Shown here piece by piece: positions 47,169 to 60,027 of a stretch of 64,000 nt of DNA (positions are counted from its first letter, which is position 1; each line of letters starts with the position of its first letter). Both the position numbers and the translations under genes were made by a program. The notes beneath the pieces are model-generated. The model had not been told where the DNA came from and did not search any database. It saw only the letters and a list, made by a program, of their open reading frames with translations. The stretch comes from Amoebidium appalachense (taxonomy: Eukaryota; Ichthyosporea): positions 4,154,001-4,218,000 of the forward strand of contig CAVNZM010000014.1 of NCBI GenBank assembly GCA_963693365.1. Reading direction: 5' to 3'.

Positions 47169-49170
47169 ATGGCTAGCCTGCACAACCTGCGGGTGCTGTT
47201 TTTCGGCTTTGTCTGGCCAGAACCCTTCAGCTCGGCTGCCGGCGTGCGCACCTGTACGGGCCTGAGGGAGGTGTTCGGCCTGCCCGGCTGCTGACGTCGA
47301 CGGGCACACAGGGCAGCTGGTGGACCTGTTCAAGCGTGCCGGTGCCCAGGTGGCCTTCTGTGCGGCCGGCAAACCGAACAGGGCCCAGCAGGCCTTGGAC
47401 GGTGCGCCTGCACTGCTACGGGGTGGGCCCGCGGGTCGGGTGCTGATGGGTGCGTGCAGCTGCCGGGGTGCAGACATACCGCTGCGGGCCAAACAACGAG
47501 GCCCAGGCCCGCAGCGTGCTGCAGGCGGCCCGGCCCGACCTGGTGGTGTTCGACCGGTTTGTGGTCGAGGAGCAGTACTCCCACTTTGTGCACACACACT
47601 GCCCTGATGCCGCCCGGGTGCTGGGTATGGCCCCTGCGGCCCGGCCTTGGCTATGCCCTGCGCCTGCTCACGGGCAGGGCAGACACACAGGACCTGCACA
47701 GTCTGCGTCTGGGCCGCCAGGACGCCCTGGCCGAGGGTGGGTGCCTGCTGGCGTGCTGGCCAGAGAGGGGGCTGGGCTGATATTGGGCCCAGGCCACAGC
47801 CTGGCCAAGCTGGCACAGCACCGGCCTCCGGCCAGTTCTGCACTGTTTATGCGGGAGCTGGCGGCCATACAGCGCAGTGACCTGACCCTGCTGGTGTCAA
47901 CCCACGAGGAGCACCTGCTGGCACAGGTGCCAACCCGCCCCCCTGCCAGGCTGCTGGGCGGCTGCTGAGGCTTAGGGCAGGTGCTGGGGGCCGTGCCGGG
48001 TTGGAAGCTGGCGCAGGCACCGTTTCTCTACGATGTGGCCAAGCCCTTGCCGGCACTGCCCGGGTTTGGCCAGCGCCGTGGCTTTGTGGTGCTGGGCAAC
48101 TTCCGCCACCCCCCTGTGAGTGCCCACCTTGGGCCGAGCAAGGTGGGGGAGGGCCTGCGCTGACAGCCCGTTCGGATACAGAATCGTGACGCAGCGCAGT
48201 GGCTGGCCAAAGACGTGTGGCCACTGATCCGTGAAAGGTAGCCCAATCCCTCCCCTGCCTGCCTGTTAGGTGGGGTGCAGGGAACCAAGCACCGTGTGGC
48301 CACTGCAGGCTGCCCTCGGCCACCTGCCACGTGTACGGGGCATACCCGGCCCCCTGCGACTTTGCCCTGGCCAACAAGGTGCGTGGGACTGGAGACTAGC
48401 TGGGCGCTGGGCCTGACCGGGGGGCAGGGTGAGGGGCTGCACGTGGCCGGGGTGTTGGGGGAGCTGGGCCCGGTGCTGCGGCAGGCACGGGTGCTGCTGG
48501 CACCGGTGCGCTACGGGGCAGGCATCAAGGGCAAGGTCACGGACGCCTGGCTGCACGGCCTGCCCGTCTGCACAACCCCGCTGGGCGCAGAGGGCATGCA
48601 CGGGGAAGGGGGGCCAGAGGGGGAGAGGCAGCACTGGGGTGGACTGTGGGAGGCAGTGGATGCCCAACAGCTGGCAAGCCAGGCCGTCAGACTGCACACC
48701 GACCAGGGTGTGTGTATGTGTATGTGTGGGTGTGTGTGGGTGATTGGGTGTTGGTGTGGGTGTGTGAGGGGATGGGTGAGTGGGGGGGAGGGGGGGGGAA
48801 GCTAAAAGGGTGTGGGCCTGCAGGGCTGTGGGAGTCGTGCCAGAGTGCCGGCTGGCAGCTGCTGCACGGCCACTTCAGCCGGGCGGCGCACGAGGGCCCA
48901 CTGCTGCACACGCTGTCGGGCCTGGTGGGGGGCCTGGCCGGGCGGCGGCAGGAGGACTACGGGCAGGCGCTGCTGTGGGCCACGGGGCAGCGCAGCACCG
49001 AGTACATGGCCCGCTGGCTGGAATGCAAGGCCGCCCTGCGCGCCACCCAGCAGGGGCAGGGGTATGGCCGTGTGTGTGTGTGTGTTGCTGTGTGTTACCA
49101 GTTGCGTAGGCCATTCTTGCAACAGACAGCGCACAGCCAAGTATGCCTTTGGTCTGCCAACTCCATATAG
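47169..49170 (+). CDS. Glycosyltransferase, GT4-like, WPEP N-terminal type
   Basis: Ten exons join in phase to 471 residues: 47169-47253, 47312-47401, 47460-47624, 47683-47736, 47793-47926, 47981-48115, 48182-48237, 48309-48378, 48428-48707, 48824-49170. The N-terminal Rossmann half starts RVLFFGFVWPEPFSSAAGVR and has PDLVVFDRFVVEEQYS and LDTQDLHSLR, a signature set known from bacterial glycosyltransferases. A middle block reads FVVLGNFRHPPNRDAAQWL. The C-terminal half has the nucleotide-sugar site ARVLLAPVRYGAGIKGKVTD then HGLPVCTTPLGAEGM. No signal peptide or membrane segment, so probably cytosolic. Acceptor substrate unknown. The final exon may end a little earlier, since a possible donor GGGGTATGG lies at about 49,060. 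Convergent with the next gene. Confidence 0.85.
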
Positions 49171-49340
49171 ATCTGTCGTTTCCTGGCACACCTCAGCTGG
49201 TGGCCTGGGGTTTATTGCTGATGGGCCGTGGCAGGGTGGGATAGGCGGCAGGGGCCGAGGGCCATGCTGTTGGGCCTGTCTGCCTGCAGCTGGCGAGCAA
49301 ATAAAGCAGCAGGGGCCCAGCCACCTGCAGCATGGCTGCG

Positions 49341-50155
49341 CTATGGCTCCAGCACCACCTCGGTGTGGAACTCTCCGTTCTCTCTGCACGGCCCCTCTGC
49401 TTTTAGCAAACACCCCCCTTCCCCCCCCCTCCTCTCCTTCCCCCCTCTCCACCGGGCCGGGTCAACACACCCCATGGTGTCTATGTCTGGGGGCAGGCCG
49501 GCCACAAATTCAGGTGTGTATGCTGCGCCCACCTGCAGGGCACCCCCCCTGTCTCCCTGCGGGGTGCTGCTGAGCCGCACGGTCACGCCACTGGCCCACA
49601 GGTCAGAGAGCAGCTCGGAGTAGGGCCGTCCAAACAGGGGGAAGTGGCAGGGGTAGTGCTGCAAACACGTTCATTCAGCATCCTCCCACCCCTCCCCACC
49701 CTAGCTTCCCCCCTCACGGCAGGCACGAACAGGCCCAAAGGCAGCCTGGCGCCAGGCCCGTATAGACTCCACGTGCAGGTCGCCAAACACCAGCCGTCGC
49801 ACCCGCCAACCGGCCGGCAGCTGTGCCAACCCTGCAAGCACGTGCTGCACGTAGCCTGTCCCGCCCTGTGGCTCGTTGTCAGCCCCCTCTTCCCCTTGGG
49901 GCTATGCATAACCAAGGGCTGTGTGCAGACCGGGAGGTCACCTGGTGGCTGGGGGGCAAGGGCACGGCTATGAGGTCTGTGCACAGGGCACGGGCCTGCT
50001 GCAAGATTGTGTCTATGTGCAGCCCCTGCTGCGACAGTATGCCCTCGCCGGCCACAAACGTCGTCAGCAGCACCACACACTCTGACCCCAGACTGCGCAG
50101 TGCCAGGTACGAGTCCTTGCCCTGCCACGCCTCCGTAAGTCCTCCCCGATACGGT

Positions 50156-50191
<36 letters not shown>

Positions 50192-50608
50192 GCCGTACGC
50201 CGCTCCAAAACATCACGTCAACCAGCTGGTCTGCCGGTGGGGCCTGCAGCAAATTGGGGCGTCAGTCAGTGCCCGCCACTGCTGGCTCTGGTTTGGGGCC
50301 AGGCCACCTTTTTGCGGTCGGCAGCCAGCCGCACAAACGTGGGTGTGTCTATGGTCGTGCTGCGGCGCTCCCGGGCAGACACGTACACGTGGCCGTAGGG
50401 ACAGTGCCTGCACGCGTTGCCACAGCACCAGCCACGCCGGCGGTGTGCCAGCTCCGTGAAGACGCTGTAGCTGCCGGACCACTGCACGGTCAGCACGTGC
50501 CCCGCCACATCCCCCCTGCCCTCCTCACCCCGTGGCTGGGTCCGCATAGGTGTCTTTGCCGGCTTCCACGGCAGCGGCGTGGGCCTCCTCTATGTCCAGC
50601 GCAGCCAT
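49341..50608 (-). CDS. DUF5522 plus ATP-pyrophosphatase (diphthine-ammonia ligase-like) protein
   Basis: Seven exons give 275 residues in phase: 50529-50608, 50308-50470, 50199-50243, 49942-50121, 49727-49865, 49481-49658, 49341-49383. Residues 25-60 are a DUF5522-type Cys-rich block (TELAHRRRGWCCGNACRHCP). Then comes the adenine-nucleotide alpha-hydrolase core with the PP-loop SGGKDSYLALR, split exactly by an intron, then LVFGDLHVESIRAWR, and GENGEFHTEVV at the C-terminus. These match the DPH6-like family that amidates diphthine using ATP and ammonia; here it may be a side branch. Exon 2 uses GGCAG|C at 50,471 and exon 7 TGCAG|A at 49,384, both forced by phase. Divergent from the helicase gene. 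Confidence 0.85.
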
Positions 50609-51377
50609 GCGTGTCCGTGCATGCGCCCAGGTGGCGTTTAGTAGGTGGCGGCGCGCACGCATATACACAGAGCGAGGCACTCGCTTTCTTGTGAGACGCG
50701 GACTAAAACGCGGATTCTTGCAAACATTCACAGACAGTTCGCAGTAGTAGGGCCCATAGCCAGCTCAGTGGATCCCCCAGGATTTCATGATCATGATGTG
50801 GGGTGTCCTGTAAATTTTGTGCCCGGGATTTTTTTTTTTAAGTCCTTGAAGTTTTTGTACATATATATCTATGACTCAGCCAAATTAACCACATTCCCCC
50901 TCAATCAATATAGGGGTACTTTGTTTGAGAACCTTAAATGTCTTTTTTTTAGTGTACTCCGGGAGTTTACCACATAAAGACAAAACACAGTCTTATATCT
51001 GTATGTCTGTACCGTCCAAAGGTTATCTTGGCCGCAGTCGCAAGGTGAGAGAAAACTGAGGGGATTATCAAGGTGCACAGGCAGCCAATCAAACGTATTG
51101 GCGCGAACCTGGTGCACGCTCAGCCAATCAAAATAGGTGAGTGTTTGCGCAACCTTGGGGATCCGCCAGCCTATGACCCCTTGAGTGTGCGAAGCAGCTC
51201 ACGTTGAGCTCTATGCTATCTCCGCTTGCCCCAGTTTCTCAAACTGTGCCTGGTTTCGCTTTGCGTACATGTATAAGCCGCCATGAAACATGGCTGGCAT
51301 CGTTCTGACTAAGAAGTACTAACAATAACAGTTCCTCCTACGCCATACCCATATGTGCCAGCACGCACCCTGCTACT
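50609..51377. promoter_or_regulatory. Divergent promoter, DPH6-like gene / SMUBP-2-like helicase
   Basis: CAGCCAATCAAA occurs twice (about 51,081 and 51,120) with GTATTGGCG between them, all 250-300 bp before the helicase ATG. The rest is AT-rich without an open frame. Confidence 0.5.
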
Positions 51378-52270
51378 ATGGACGTAGCTGCGCACTGCCT
51401 GCGGCAGCACGAGCTGCTAGACCAGGAGGAGCAGGCACGGCCCCCTGCCCCTGCGCCCTGCCTGCCCTGCCCTGGTGCTGACTGGCTGCCCTCAGGCCGA
51501 CGTGGGTGAGGGCCAGGCGCTGCGCCAGCGGCTGAGGGGCGAGCAGCTGCAGCAGAGGGGCCTGGCACTGCTGCGGGTGCAGGTGCGTGCCGGCAACAGG
51601 GTCTCCGGGAGGGGGCTGGCTGGCTGACCGGTGCGCGCAGGCCGTTGGGCTGCGCACCGGGCTGGGTGGCCGGTGTCTGGTGGACTTTGAGCGCCCAGGT
51701 ACGTTATAGGGAGCCCCTGGGGAGGAGGGGAGGGGCTGGTGGAGGGGGGGAGGGGAGGAGGGAGGGAGGGAGGCGGGGAGGGCTGCCAGACACTGACTGA
51801 CCGGCACAGGGGCGCTGGGCGATAAGCTGCCTGCGCACCGCATAGCTGTGGGTGACATACTGAGCATAGCGCCGGCACAGGTGCGCTATGCTTGTACAGT
51901 CACGTGCTAGAAACGTGTACTTCTGCTTGTAGATGTGCGTATCGGTGTATGTGTCTACGTGCATGGACTTGCACGTGTGTTTGTGTGCTTGTGTGCACCC
52001 ACTGTCAGGTGTGTGCAGGCGCTGGGTGCCACATCGCACAACGTACGAAGAGAGAGAATAGTGACTTAAATAACTGGGCAGGCAAGACAAAGGGGGGGTC
52101 GCATCGCAAAGGATAGCAGCCAGGGTACAGGTGAGGGCTGTAGGCCGGAGTGTTTTTTGTTTTTTTTTTGGTTTTCTTTCTTTCTTTTTTTTTGCCTCTC
52201 TTTTCTCTAGTTGTTCTCTTCATCATCGTTTTTTTTTTCATCCTTCTCTTTTTGGAGGGTGGGGAGGGGG

Positions 52271-52311
<41 letters not shown>

Positions 52312-55300
52312 GGGGGGGAGGGGGAGGGAGGGAGACATACGGGGTCATCATCTTTTTTTTTTCATCCTCCTTTTTTTTTGGAGTGGGGGATGGGGTGGGA
52401 GGGGATTGGGGGGGTTGCGGGAAGGGGGGAGACATACGGGGCCCATGTTCTTGCCGGGGGCGCCGGAGCTCCAGGAAAGGCGGGGAGGGGGGGGGGGGAG
52501 GGGGGGGGGGAAGGGGGCTGGAAGTGGGGAGGGCTGAGATGAGACACAGAGAACAATGTGACTGGGGTGGTGGCCCGGGTGACGGACAGCCGGGTGACGC
52601 TGGCGCTGGAAGTGGAGCTGCCCGACCACCTGGTGTGTGCCTGTGTGGCTGTGTGTGTGTCTGGTGTGTGTTTGTGTTTGTCTGTATGTGTTCGGATCTG
52701 GTATGTGTCTGTGGGTGAGCGTGTGTCTGGTGTGTGTCTGTGTTTGTCTGTATGTGTTCGGGTCTGGTGTGTCTGTATGTGTCTGGGTCTGGTGTGTGTC
52801 TGTATGTGTCTGGGTCTGTGTGTGTTTTTTTGAGACTGTATGTGTTAGTAAGTGACTGTGTGTGTCTGCATGTGTTTGTATGTGACTGTGTGTGTCTGTC
52901 TGTGTGCTTCTATATGTGTCTCTGTGTCTGTTTGTGTCTGTATTTGTCTGTTTGTGTCCGTTTGTGTCTGTATGCCTCTGTCTGTCTGTGTGTGTCTGGG
53001 TGTGTCTGGGTCTGATGTGTGTCTGGTGTGTGTCTGTGTCCGTGTCCGTGTATGTCCGTATGTGTCTAGGTTTTAGGCCAAGGATCAGTGCAGCATGGCT
53101 AATGATAGACTGTGTGCACACCAAGGCCAGCAGACACTTCAATGCACCCATACATGCACGATGTAGTTAGCAGGACTTAATAAACATGTGTGACTGTGTA
53201 TCTTCCACGACAAGACACACTCGTTCTTGATAGTTTTAACTCTGCGCACTGACAAAACGAACCCTTACACTTATGTTCAAATGAAAGCTGTTCTCTTCTC
53301 CATCAAGCTGTATCATTTGCTTGTTAGTGGCCCGTACGTAGCAGAAGCTGATATATATGTTTTTTTTTGACACATTTCGAAGGATTGGAATTAACTTGGA
53401 AATAGATCGATTGATAATCATCAAATGGATCTTGTGGCAGATCAAACTGTAAATTTATATTGTGTGCTCGCTGACCAATAGGTATTGAAACTAGGTCAGT
53501 CGATGCCAATCGAACTTTTTACTTGGTTTGTATGCTCGTGAACGATACATACATTTGGGCACACCATATATTTGCTAGTTACCGGGGCACACCATATATT
53601 TGCTAGTTACTGGGGCACACCATATATTTGCTAGTTACCGGGGCACACCATATCTTTGCTAGTCACCGGGGCACACCATATATTTGCTAGCTACCGGGGC
53701 ACACCATATATTCGCTAGTTACCGGGGCACACCATATCTTTGCTAGTTACCGGGGCACACCATATATTTGCTAGCTACCGGGGCACACCATATATTTGCT
53801 AGTTACCGGGGCACACCATATATTTGCTAGTTACCGGGGCACACCATATATTTGCTAGTTACCGGGGCACACCATATATTTGCTAGTTACCGGGGCACAC
53901 CATATATTTGCTAGCTACCGGGGCACTATATGCATGTGCTAGTGAGCATGTGCACCATACAGCACCCCATACAAGGCATGGATATACTAGTGGTGCACAA
54001 CAGGCATCATGCCGACATCTCATCAAACATTGCAGCATACATCTCACCATACTTACCCCATACATGGCACCATGTATGCACGAGGCCAACTAACACGACC
54101 TTGATGGCTGGCGACATGCCCACCCTGTTGGCGTGGGATTGCAGGCCGGGGCTGTGCGTCTGGACCGGGTGGCCAACCGTGTGAGCTATGCCCGCATGCA
54201 TGCAGCCATCGACACATTGGCCAAGTGCTGGTCCGGGCACCCCCAACATGCACACATGCATACATGCACGTTAATGCACATGTGCACAGGTGCACACGTT
54301 AATGCATAAATGGACACATGAGATGCACACATATGCACATATGCACATATGCACACGTGCACACATGCACACATGACATATACACATGCACACATGACAT
54401 ATACACATGCACATATGACATATACACATGCACGCATGCAGACTGCGCTTGTTGGGTGGCTCCCTTGGACCCAGGCTCGTATGACACGAGCCTGGCCACG
54501 AGTAAGTAGTGTGGGAAGTGGAATGTTGTTGAACCTGTGTGTTGCTGCATGCACTGGCATACCCCATGCCATCACATGGCCTGCACGGTGCACCCTTGTA
54601 CCTGCACACCCTCTGACCATGCAGGGGGCTGCAGGCAGGCTAGCCCGGGTGAGGGGCTGCTAGGGGTGCTGCTGGGCCATGTGGCCCCGATCTTCACCCA
54701 GGTGGGTGCCTGCAGCCCATTGGCCAGCTGGCTGGGTCACGTGATGCCATGCACACTTTCATCAGCTCGATGAATCTGAGCAGCCATAAAGGGGATTTAT
54801 GAATGATAGTTGTGCCGGCCTAGTGTTGTTATGCATGATGGTTATGCCTATGTTTGTGGATGTACGCGACACTGCCATGTGTGATGATGGTTGTGGACTT
54901 CATATGGTGTATTGTCAAGTGATGCCTGCATTGCTATGTGCCACTGTTACAGACACCCCAAAAGTTGCGAAACATCTGGTTGGTGGTGAGCTGGTTGTTG
55001 GCTATGCACATGGGGTGCGAGCAGATATGAACTCAACAACTGCCATTGAACTTTGGTCGCATGACTGCCCGTGGTATCTACCCACTCTGGGACCAAACAC
55101 TGGGCACTATTGGATAGGCAAATATAGCCACTATATGCTGCTTACATAGTGCATGTGCAACATCGACTTGGTATCGGCATGCCTGAGTGCATGCAGACCG
55201 GATAATACACTGGAACATCACACGCAGACAGTTGAGATGTGTGAGCCAGATCAGATGTGGTCTTGATTAGACCTTCTAAGATTATTTTAGTGTTAAATGC

Positions 55301-58300
55301 AAATCTAACCTGATGCTATTCTTTAACTAGTGTTTGGCGGAACCAATTTGCGTGTATTTTTTAGAACAAGTGTAATGAGTTCTTGCTTTGGTGTGTGTTG
55401 GGACGCCTCCATGGTAACTGCTGGTCTATTTGATATTCAGAGCCTTGCACGGGTGCCTGCACCATGGGCGGGTGGGGGCAGGGTGCTGACAGGCAGTGGG
55501 GCAGGAGGGGGAGGCCAGTGAGTGGGTGCAGGCGGGCCTGGACCCCTCCCAGAGAGCAGCCCTGCAGAGGGCCCTCAGTGCCGACCACCTGGCCCTGATC
55601 CACGGTGGGTGTGTGGTGTGTGTGGGTGTGTGTGGAGAGGAGGGGAGGGGGGGGGGGGGGGGGGGGATGTTGATGTGTGTATGTGTGTACAGGGCCGCCA
55701 GGGACCGGCAAGACGACCACGCTGATAGGTAGGGCACGGTGGGTGGCTGCATGTGGCTGGGGCTGACGGCATTGCAGCCCTGGTGCAGGCCCTGGTGGAG
55801 CGCAACAGGGCAGTGCGCCTGCTGGCCTGTGGGCCCTCAAATGCCGCCGCAGGTGGGGGCCTGCGCCCAGTGTACAGTAGAGGGCCCACTATCTGGGCCT
55901 GACCACACCCACGCCCCAGACAACCTGTGTGAGCGGCTGGTGGCAGCCGGCATCAGCTGTGTGCGGGTGGGCCATCCGGCAAGGCTGCTGCCCAGTGTGC
56001 TGGCCCACTCCCTAGACAGGTGCGTGGCTGGCCACAACCAAGTAGGCACCTGCTGACAGGCATGCAGTGTGGTGCATGGGCCATATCTGATTGGCATGCA
56101 GTGTGGTGCATAGGCCATATCTGATTGGCATGCAGTGTGGTGCATAGGCCATATCTGATTGGCGTGCAGTGTGGTGCATAGGCCATATCTGATTGGCATG
56201 CAGTGTGATGCATAGGCCATATCTGATTGGCATGCAGTGTGGTGCATAGGCCTTATCTGATTGGGATGCAGTGTGGTGCATAGGCCATATCTGATTGGCA
56301 TGCAGTGTGGTGCATAGGCCATATCTGATTGGCATGCAGTGTGGTGCATAAATCACTGCATGTGGTGCATAGGCCATATTTGATTGGCATGCAGCGTGGT
56401 GCATAGGCCATATCTGATTGGCATGCAGTGTGGTGCATAGGTCATATCTGATTGGCATGCAGTGTGGTGCATAGGCCAGATCTGATTGGTCTGCAGTGTG
56501 GTGCATAGGCCATTTCTGATTGGCATGCAGTGTGGTGCAGGGCAGATCTGATTGGTATGCAGTGTGGTGCATAGGCCATATCTGATTGGCACGCAGTGTG
56601 GTGCAGGGCAGATCTGATTGGTATGCAGTGTGGTGCAGGGCAGTGATGGGGCAGCAGTAGTGAGGGACATACGGAGGGAGATGGATGCCCTGCTGCGGTC
56701 TATAGCCAGGGCCAAGGGTAGGCAGTCAGATGGGCCAGGCCCATGCAGGGGCTGACGGGGGGCTGCAGGGGCCCGGGGGGCGCTGTGGGGGCAGTACCGG
56801 GCACTGCGCAGCGAGCTGCGACAGAGGGAGCAGGGGGCTGTGCAGGCCACATTGCGGGCATGCACTGTGGTTGTGTGCACCGCCACAGCCGCAGCATCAA
56901 GGGTATGGGCACCCACATGGCTGGGGTGTGGTGGGTGCTGACAGGCAGGGCAGACACTGGCTGGACTGCACTTTGACTATGTGCTGGTGGATGAGGCCCC
57001 ACAGGCAGTCGAGGCAGAGTGCTGGATCCCTGCCCTGAAGGTATGGCACACAGGGGCACTGGTGGCAGAAACAGGGTTAGGAAGACTCAATCGGATGCCA
57101 AGGGCATGTTTCAGAGGGTCTACAAGATGTAGAGTGGTAGCACGATTGTTAGCAGCCACCTGGCAGGGCCTCGTAAACATTATTTTTTCTGTCAATCTCT
57201 CTTGATTTTAGCATCCTGCCAAGAAGATATCGAACCCATCATTGCCACCATGCCCCCACCTGGCACGAATCAATGGTGACAACATCGCACCACAGTCAAA
57301 TCACCTGTGTGGCCATAATGTGCAGGCCTTCAAAAGCAAACACATGCACAAACGGTCTTGTAGTTTGCAGGCACGAAGTCCCAACCATCAACGAGACTAG
57401 GTGTGTGATGACTGGACTGTGTCTCCTCTGGCTGGCATGATATTCCGTGGAATGCACATGCTATGCCCATCGGTGCTTAGCGCAAAACCTTTACTTTCAT
57501 ATGTTTCCACGGTGAAATCAACCCAAACAGTGATATCTGCTGTGTCTTTCAATTGCAATCCCTCAAAGAACCCCCAGGTGGTGGGTAGGACTCCTACCAG
57601 CCTACCATGCACAGACCATACGGCATACACCATTCTCATCGGATTTAGCTTTTCCTCTAGTTCTCTTCCTCCGCCACAGACGGATGTGCGTAGGGGCTAA
57701 CAGCCACAACCCCATGCACGGGGGCCGCCCTGCTGGCCAATACCTGATATTAACCCCATGCTGGCCACACACCTGTTAATAACCCCATGCTGGCCACACA
57801 CCTGTTATTAACCCCATGCTGGCCACACACCTGTTAATAACCCCATGCTGGCCACACACCTGTTATTAACCCCATGCTGGCCACACACCTGTTAATAACC
57901 CCATGCTGGCCACACACCTGTTATTAACCCCATGCTGGCCACACACCTGTTAATAACCCCATGCTGGCCACACACCTGTTATTAACCCCATGCTGGCCAC
58001 ACACCTGATATTAACCCCATGCTGGCCTCACACCTGATATTAACCCCATGCTGGCCACACACCTGATATTAACCCTTTGCTGGCCACACACCTAATATTA
58101 ACCCCTAGCCGTTCGCCGATGCATTTTTGCATCATTTTCAAAAATAAATGCATCAGCGACCTTCGAAAATAAATAGCGCCTGATTCGTAATATTTCTGCC
58201 TAACTTAGTATATGTTTTCTACTTTCGAAAAACCCCAAAAACGTCGGGGTCGACCATGTTTTTCTGTTTCTCGTGGGTGTTTTGCCTAACTGTGTTTATA

Positions 58301-59940
58301 TTTTGACCGAGCGAGCCCCCAATTTTCGAAGGCTGGCGGCAAGAGGATGCCCGGGATTCACGGATTCCAACCCTTGCATCGATCGGCAGATAAGTGCATC
58401 AATCCGATTTGCTAAGATCTTTACAGGGATTCATATTACGTAACTGTCTTGAAAGAAACCCCGCCGCGGCTGGCAAAATCGACACAAATCACGTGTTCAT
58501 AACACGTGCGGACACATAGGAACATGCCGTTTTTTTTTTATGGGACACAAAGAAAGACATATTTACATGTGCTTGGTGCATTTTTGTCCACTTTGGCCGC
58601 CTTTAATGATTTTTTTTCTATTTTTCAAAGCTGGTCGATTTTCCCTCCGGGCGAATGGCTCGGGGTTAACCCCATACTGACCACATCTACCCCCAGGGCC
58701 GGCGGCTGATACTTGCCGGGGACCATCTGCAGCTGGTGGGTGGGGCAGCAGGGGGCCTGGGCCCTGGGGGTGTGCTGACGGGCAGGCACAGGGCCCCACC
58801 ATCAAGTGTGCTGCTGCGGCCTCAGGGGGGCTGGCCACGACCCTGTTTGAGCGCCTAGTGGCCCTGTGGGGGGACAAGGTGGAGGGGGTGCTTGGGGGTT
58901 TTGGGGAGTGGGGAGGGTGGTGCATGGGCATTTTGTTGCTGACAGGGGCCACCAGGTACGCACGCTGCTGACGGTGCAGTACCGCATGCATGCAGACATC
59001 ATGGCCTGGAGCAGCAAGGAGCTCTATGGGGGCCGCCTGATGGCCCATGGGTGGGTGCCTCTGAGCCACACCGGCAGCCTGGGCCGGGGCTGACGGGCAG
59101 GCAGGTCTGTGGCCGGGCACGTGCTGGCCGACCTGCCGGGAGTGCAGCGCTGTGACGAGACAGAGGCGGCATGTGTGCTAGTCGACACGGCAGGTGCGCA
59201 GGGGGGGAGGGGGTGAGCCGTGCAGGGGCAGACCAGGGGGGGGGGGGGGGGCAGGGTGCGAGCTGGTGGAGACACCGGGGGAGGACGACGAGTCAACGGT
59301 GCGGTCCTGGAGGTGATGGGGGGGGGGGGGGGGGGGGGGGGGAGTTGCTGACTTTGCTGCAGGCCAACCACGGGGAGGCCGAGGTGGTGGCGGCCTATGT
59401 TGCCCGGCTGCTGGATGCCGGTGTGCAGGCCAGCCAGGTGGGGGGGGGGGGGGGAGGGGTGGCTGGGTGGGGAGGTGGGCTGGGCTGTGGCTGATCGGGC
59501 TGCAGGTGGCGGTGCTGTCGCCGTACAGCGCACAGGTGGTCGTGCTGAAACAGCTGCTGAAAGGCCACAGCGGCATAGAGATAGGCACTGGTAGGTCCGT
59601 CCCGGCGACCTGGGGGGGGGGGGAGGGGGGGGGGGGGGCTGATGTGTTTGCAGTGGACGGGCTGCAGGGGCGGGAGAGGGAGGTGGTGGTGGTCAGCCTG
59701 GTACGCTGCAACCCACAGGGCACCGTGGGCTTCCTGGCCGACTGCCGCCGCCTCAATGTGGTGCGCCTGAATTCAACTCCCCATGCACAATTGGCAGCGC
59801 AGGGGACTGACTGGGGCTGCAGGCCGTGACCAGGGCCAGGAGGCAGTGCTGCCTGGTGGGCGACACAGACACCGTGGCAAGGGTGCCCTTCATCCGCCGC
59901 CTGACAGACCACTTTGCTGACTGCGGTACATGCCTGCTTA

Positions 59941-59976
<36 letters not shown>

Positions 59977-60027
59977 GGCTGACCGGGTGGTGCAGGCATG
60001 CTGCGCAGTGCGGCCGAGTTTGTGTGA
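51378..60027 (+). CDS. IGHMBP2: SF1 helicase, IGHMBP2/SMUBP-2 (Upf1-like) family
   Basis: A 5'-3' RNA/DNA helicase linked to ribosomes and translation. Twenty-four exons join in phase to 620 residues: 51378-51434, 51496-51582, 51641-51698, 51810-51880, 52552-52632, 54145-54224, 54635-54701, 55505-55604, 55693-55728, 55778-55852, 55920-56019, 56644-56717, 56769-56902, 56954-57040, 58697-58735, 58792-58878, 58956-59050, 59105-59193, 59255-59298, 59363-59437, 59506-59590, 59654-59760, 59823-59925, 59996-60027. Motifs: [14 protein letters not shown], Ia [91 protein letters not shown]. The protein stops 19 residues after PFIRRLTDH, without the R3H and AN1 zinc-finger domains of the animal protein. 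Intron 1 needs a GC donor (CAG|GCACGG). Confidence 0.92.
53550..53935 (+). repeat. 28-bp minisatellite in helicase intron 5
   Basis: About 14 units of GGCACACCATATATTTGCTA plus GTTACCGG. Confidence 0.9.
56060..56640 (+). repeat. 34-bp minisatellite repeating a 3' splice region
   Basis: About 16 units of CTGATTGGCATGCAG then TGTGGTGCATAGGCCATAT in helicase intron 11. Each unit has a branch-point-like CTGAT followed 9 bases later by CAG. The array runs into the real acceptor at 56,643. Confidence 0.9.
57735..58097 (+). repeat. 30-bp minisatellite in helicase intron 14
   Basis: About 12 units of TTAACCCCATGCTGGCCACA plus CACCTGTTAA or CACCTGATA. One more unit resumes at 58,666 after the mobile element. 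Confidence 0.9.
58102..58665. mobile_element. piggyBac-like non-autonomous element (MITE)
   Basis: Terminal inverted repeats CCCCTAGCCGTTCGCC (58,102-58,117) and GGCGAATGGCTCGGGG (58,650-58,665) match at 14 of 16 bases and are flanked by TTAA on both sides (58,098-58,101 and 58,666-58,669). The host minisatellite continues on each side. The interior is AT-rich with no transposase. Confidence 0.8.

Noticed and set aside
54799-55149. A separate gene inside a helicase intron
   Set aside because: The 116-codon frame looks partly coding but has no recognised motif or promoter and lies in an intron; kept only as a possible decayed fragment.
53550-58097. CRISPR-like arrays
   Set aside because: Units are contiguous minisatellite repeats without unique spacers, in eukaryotic introns, with no cas genes.
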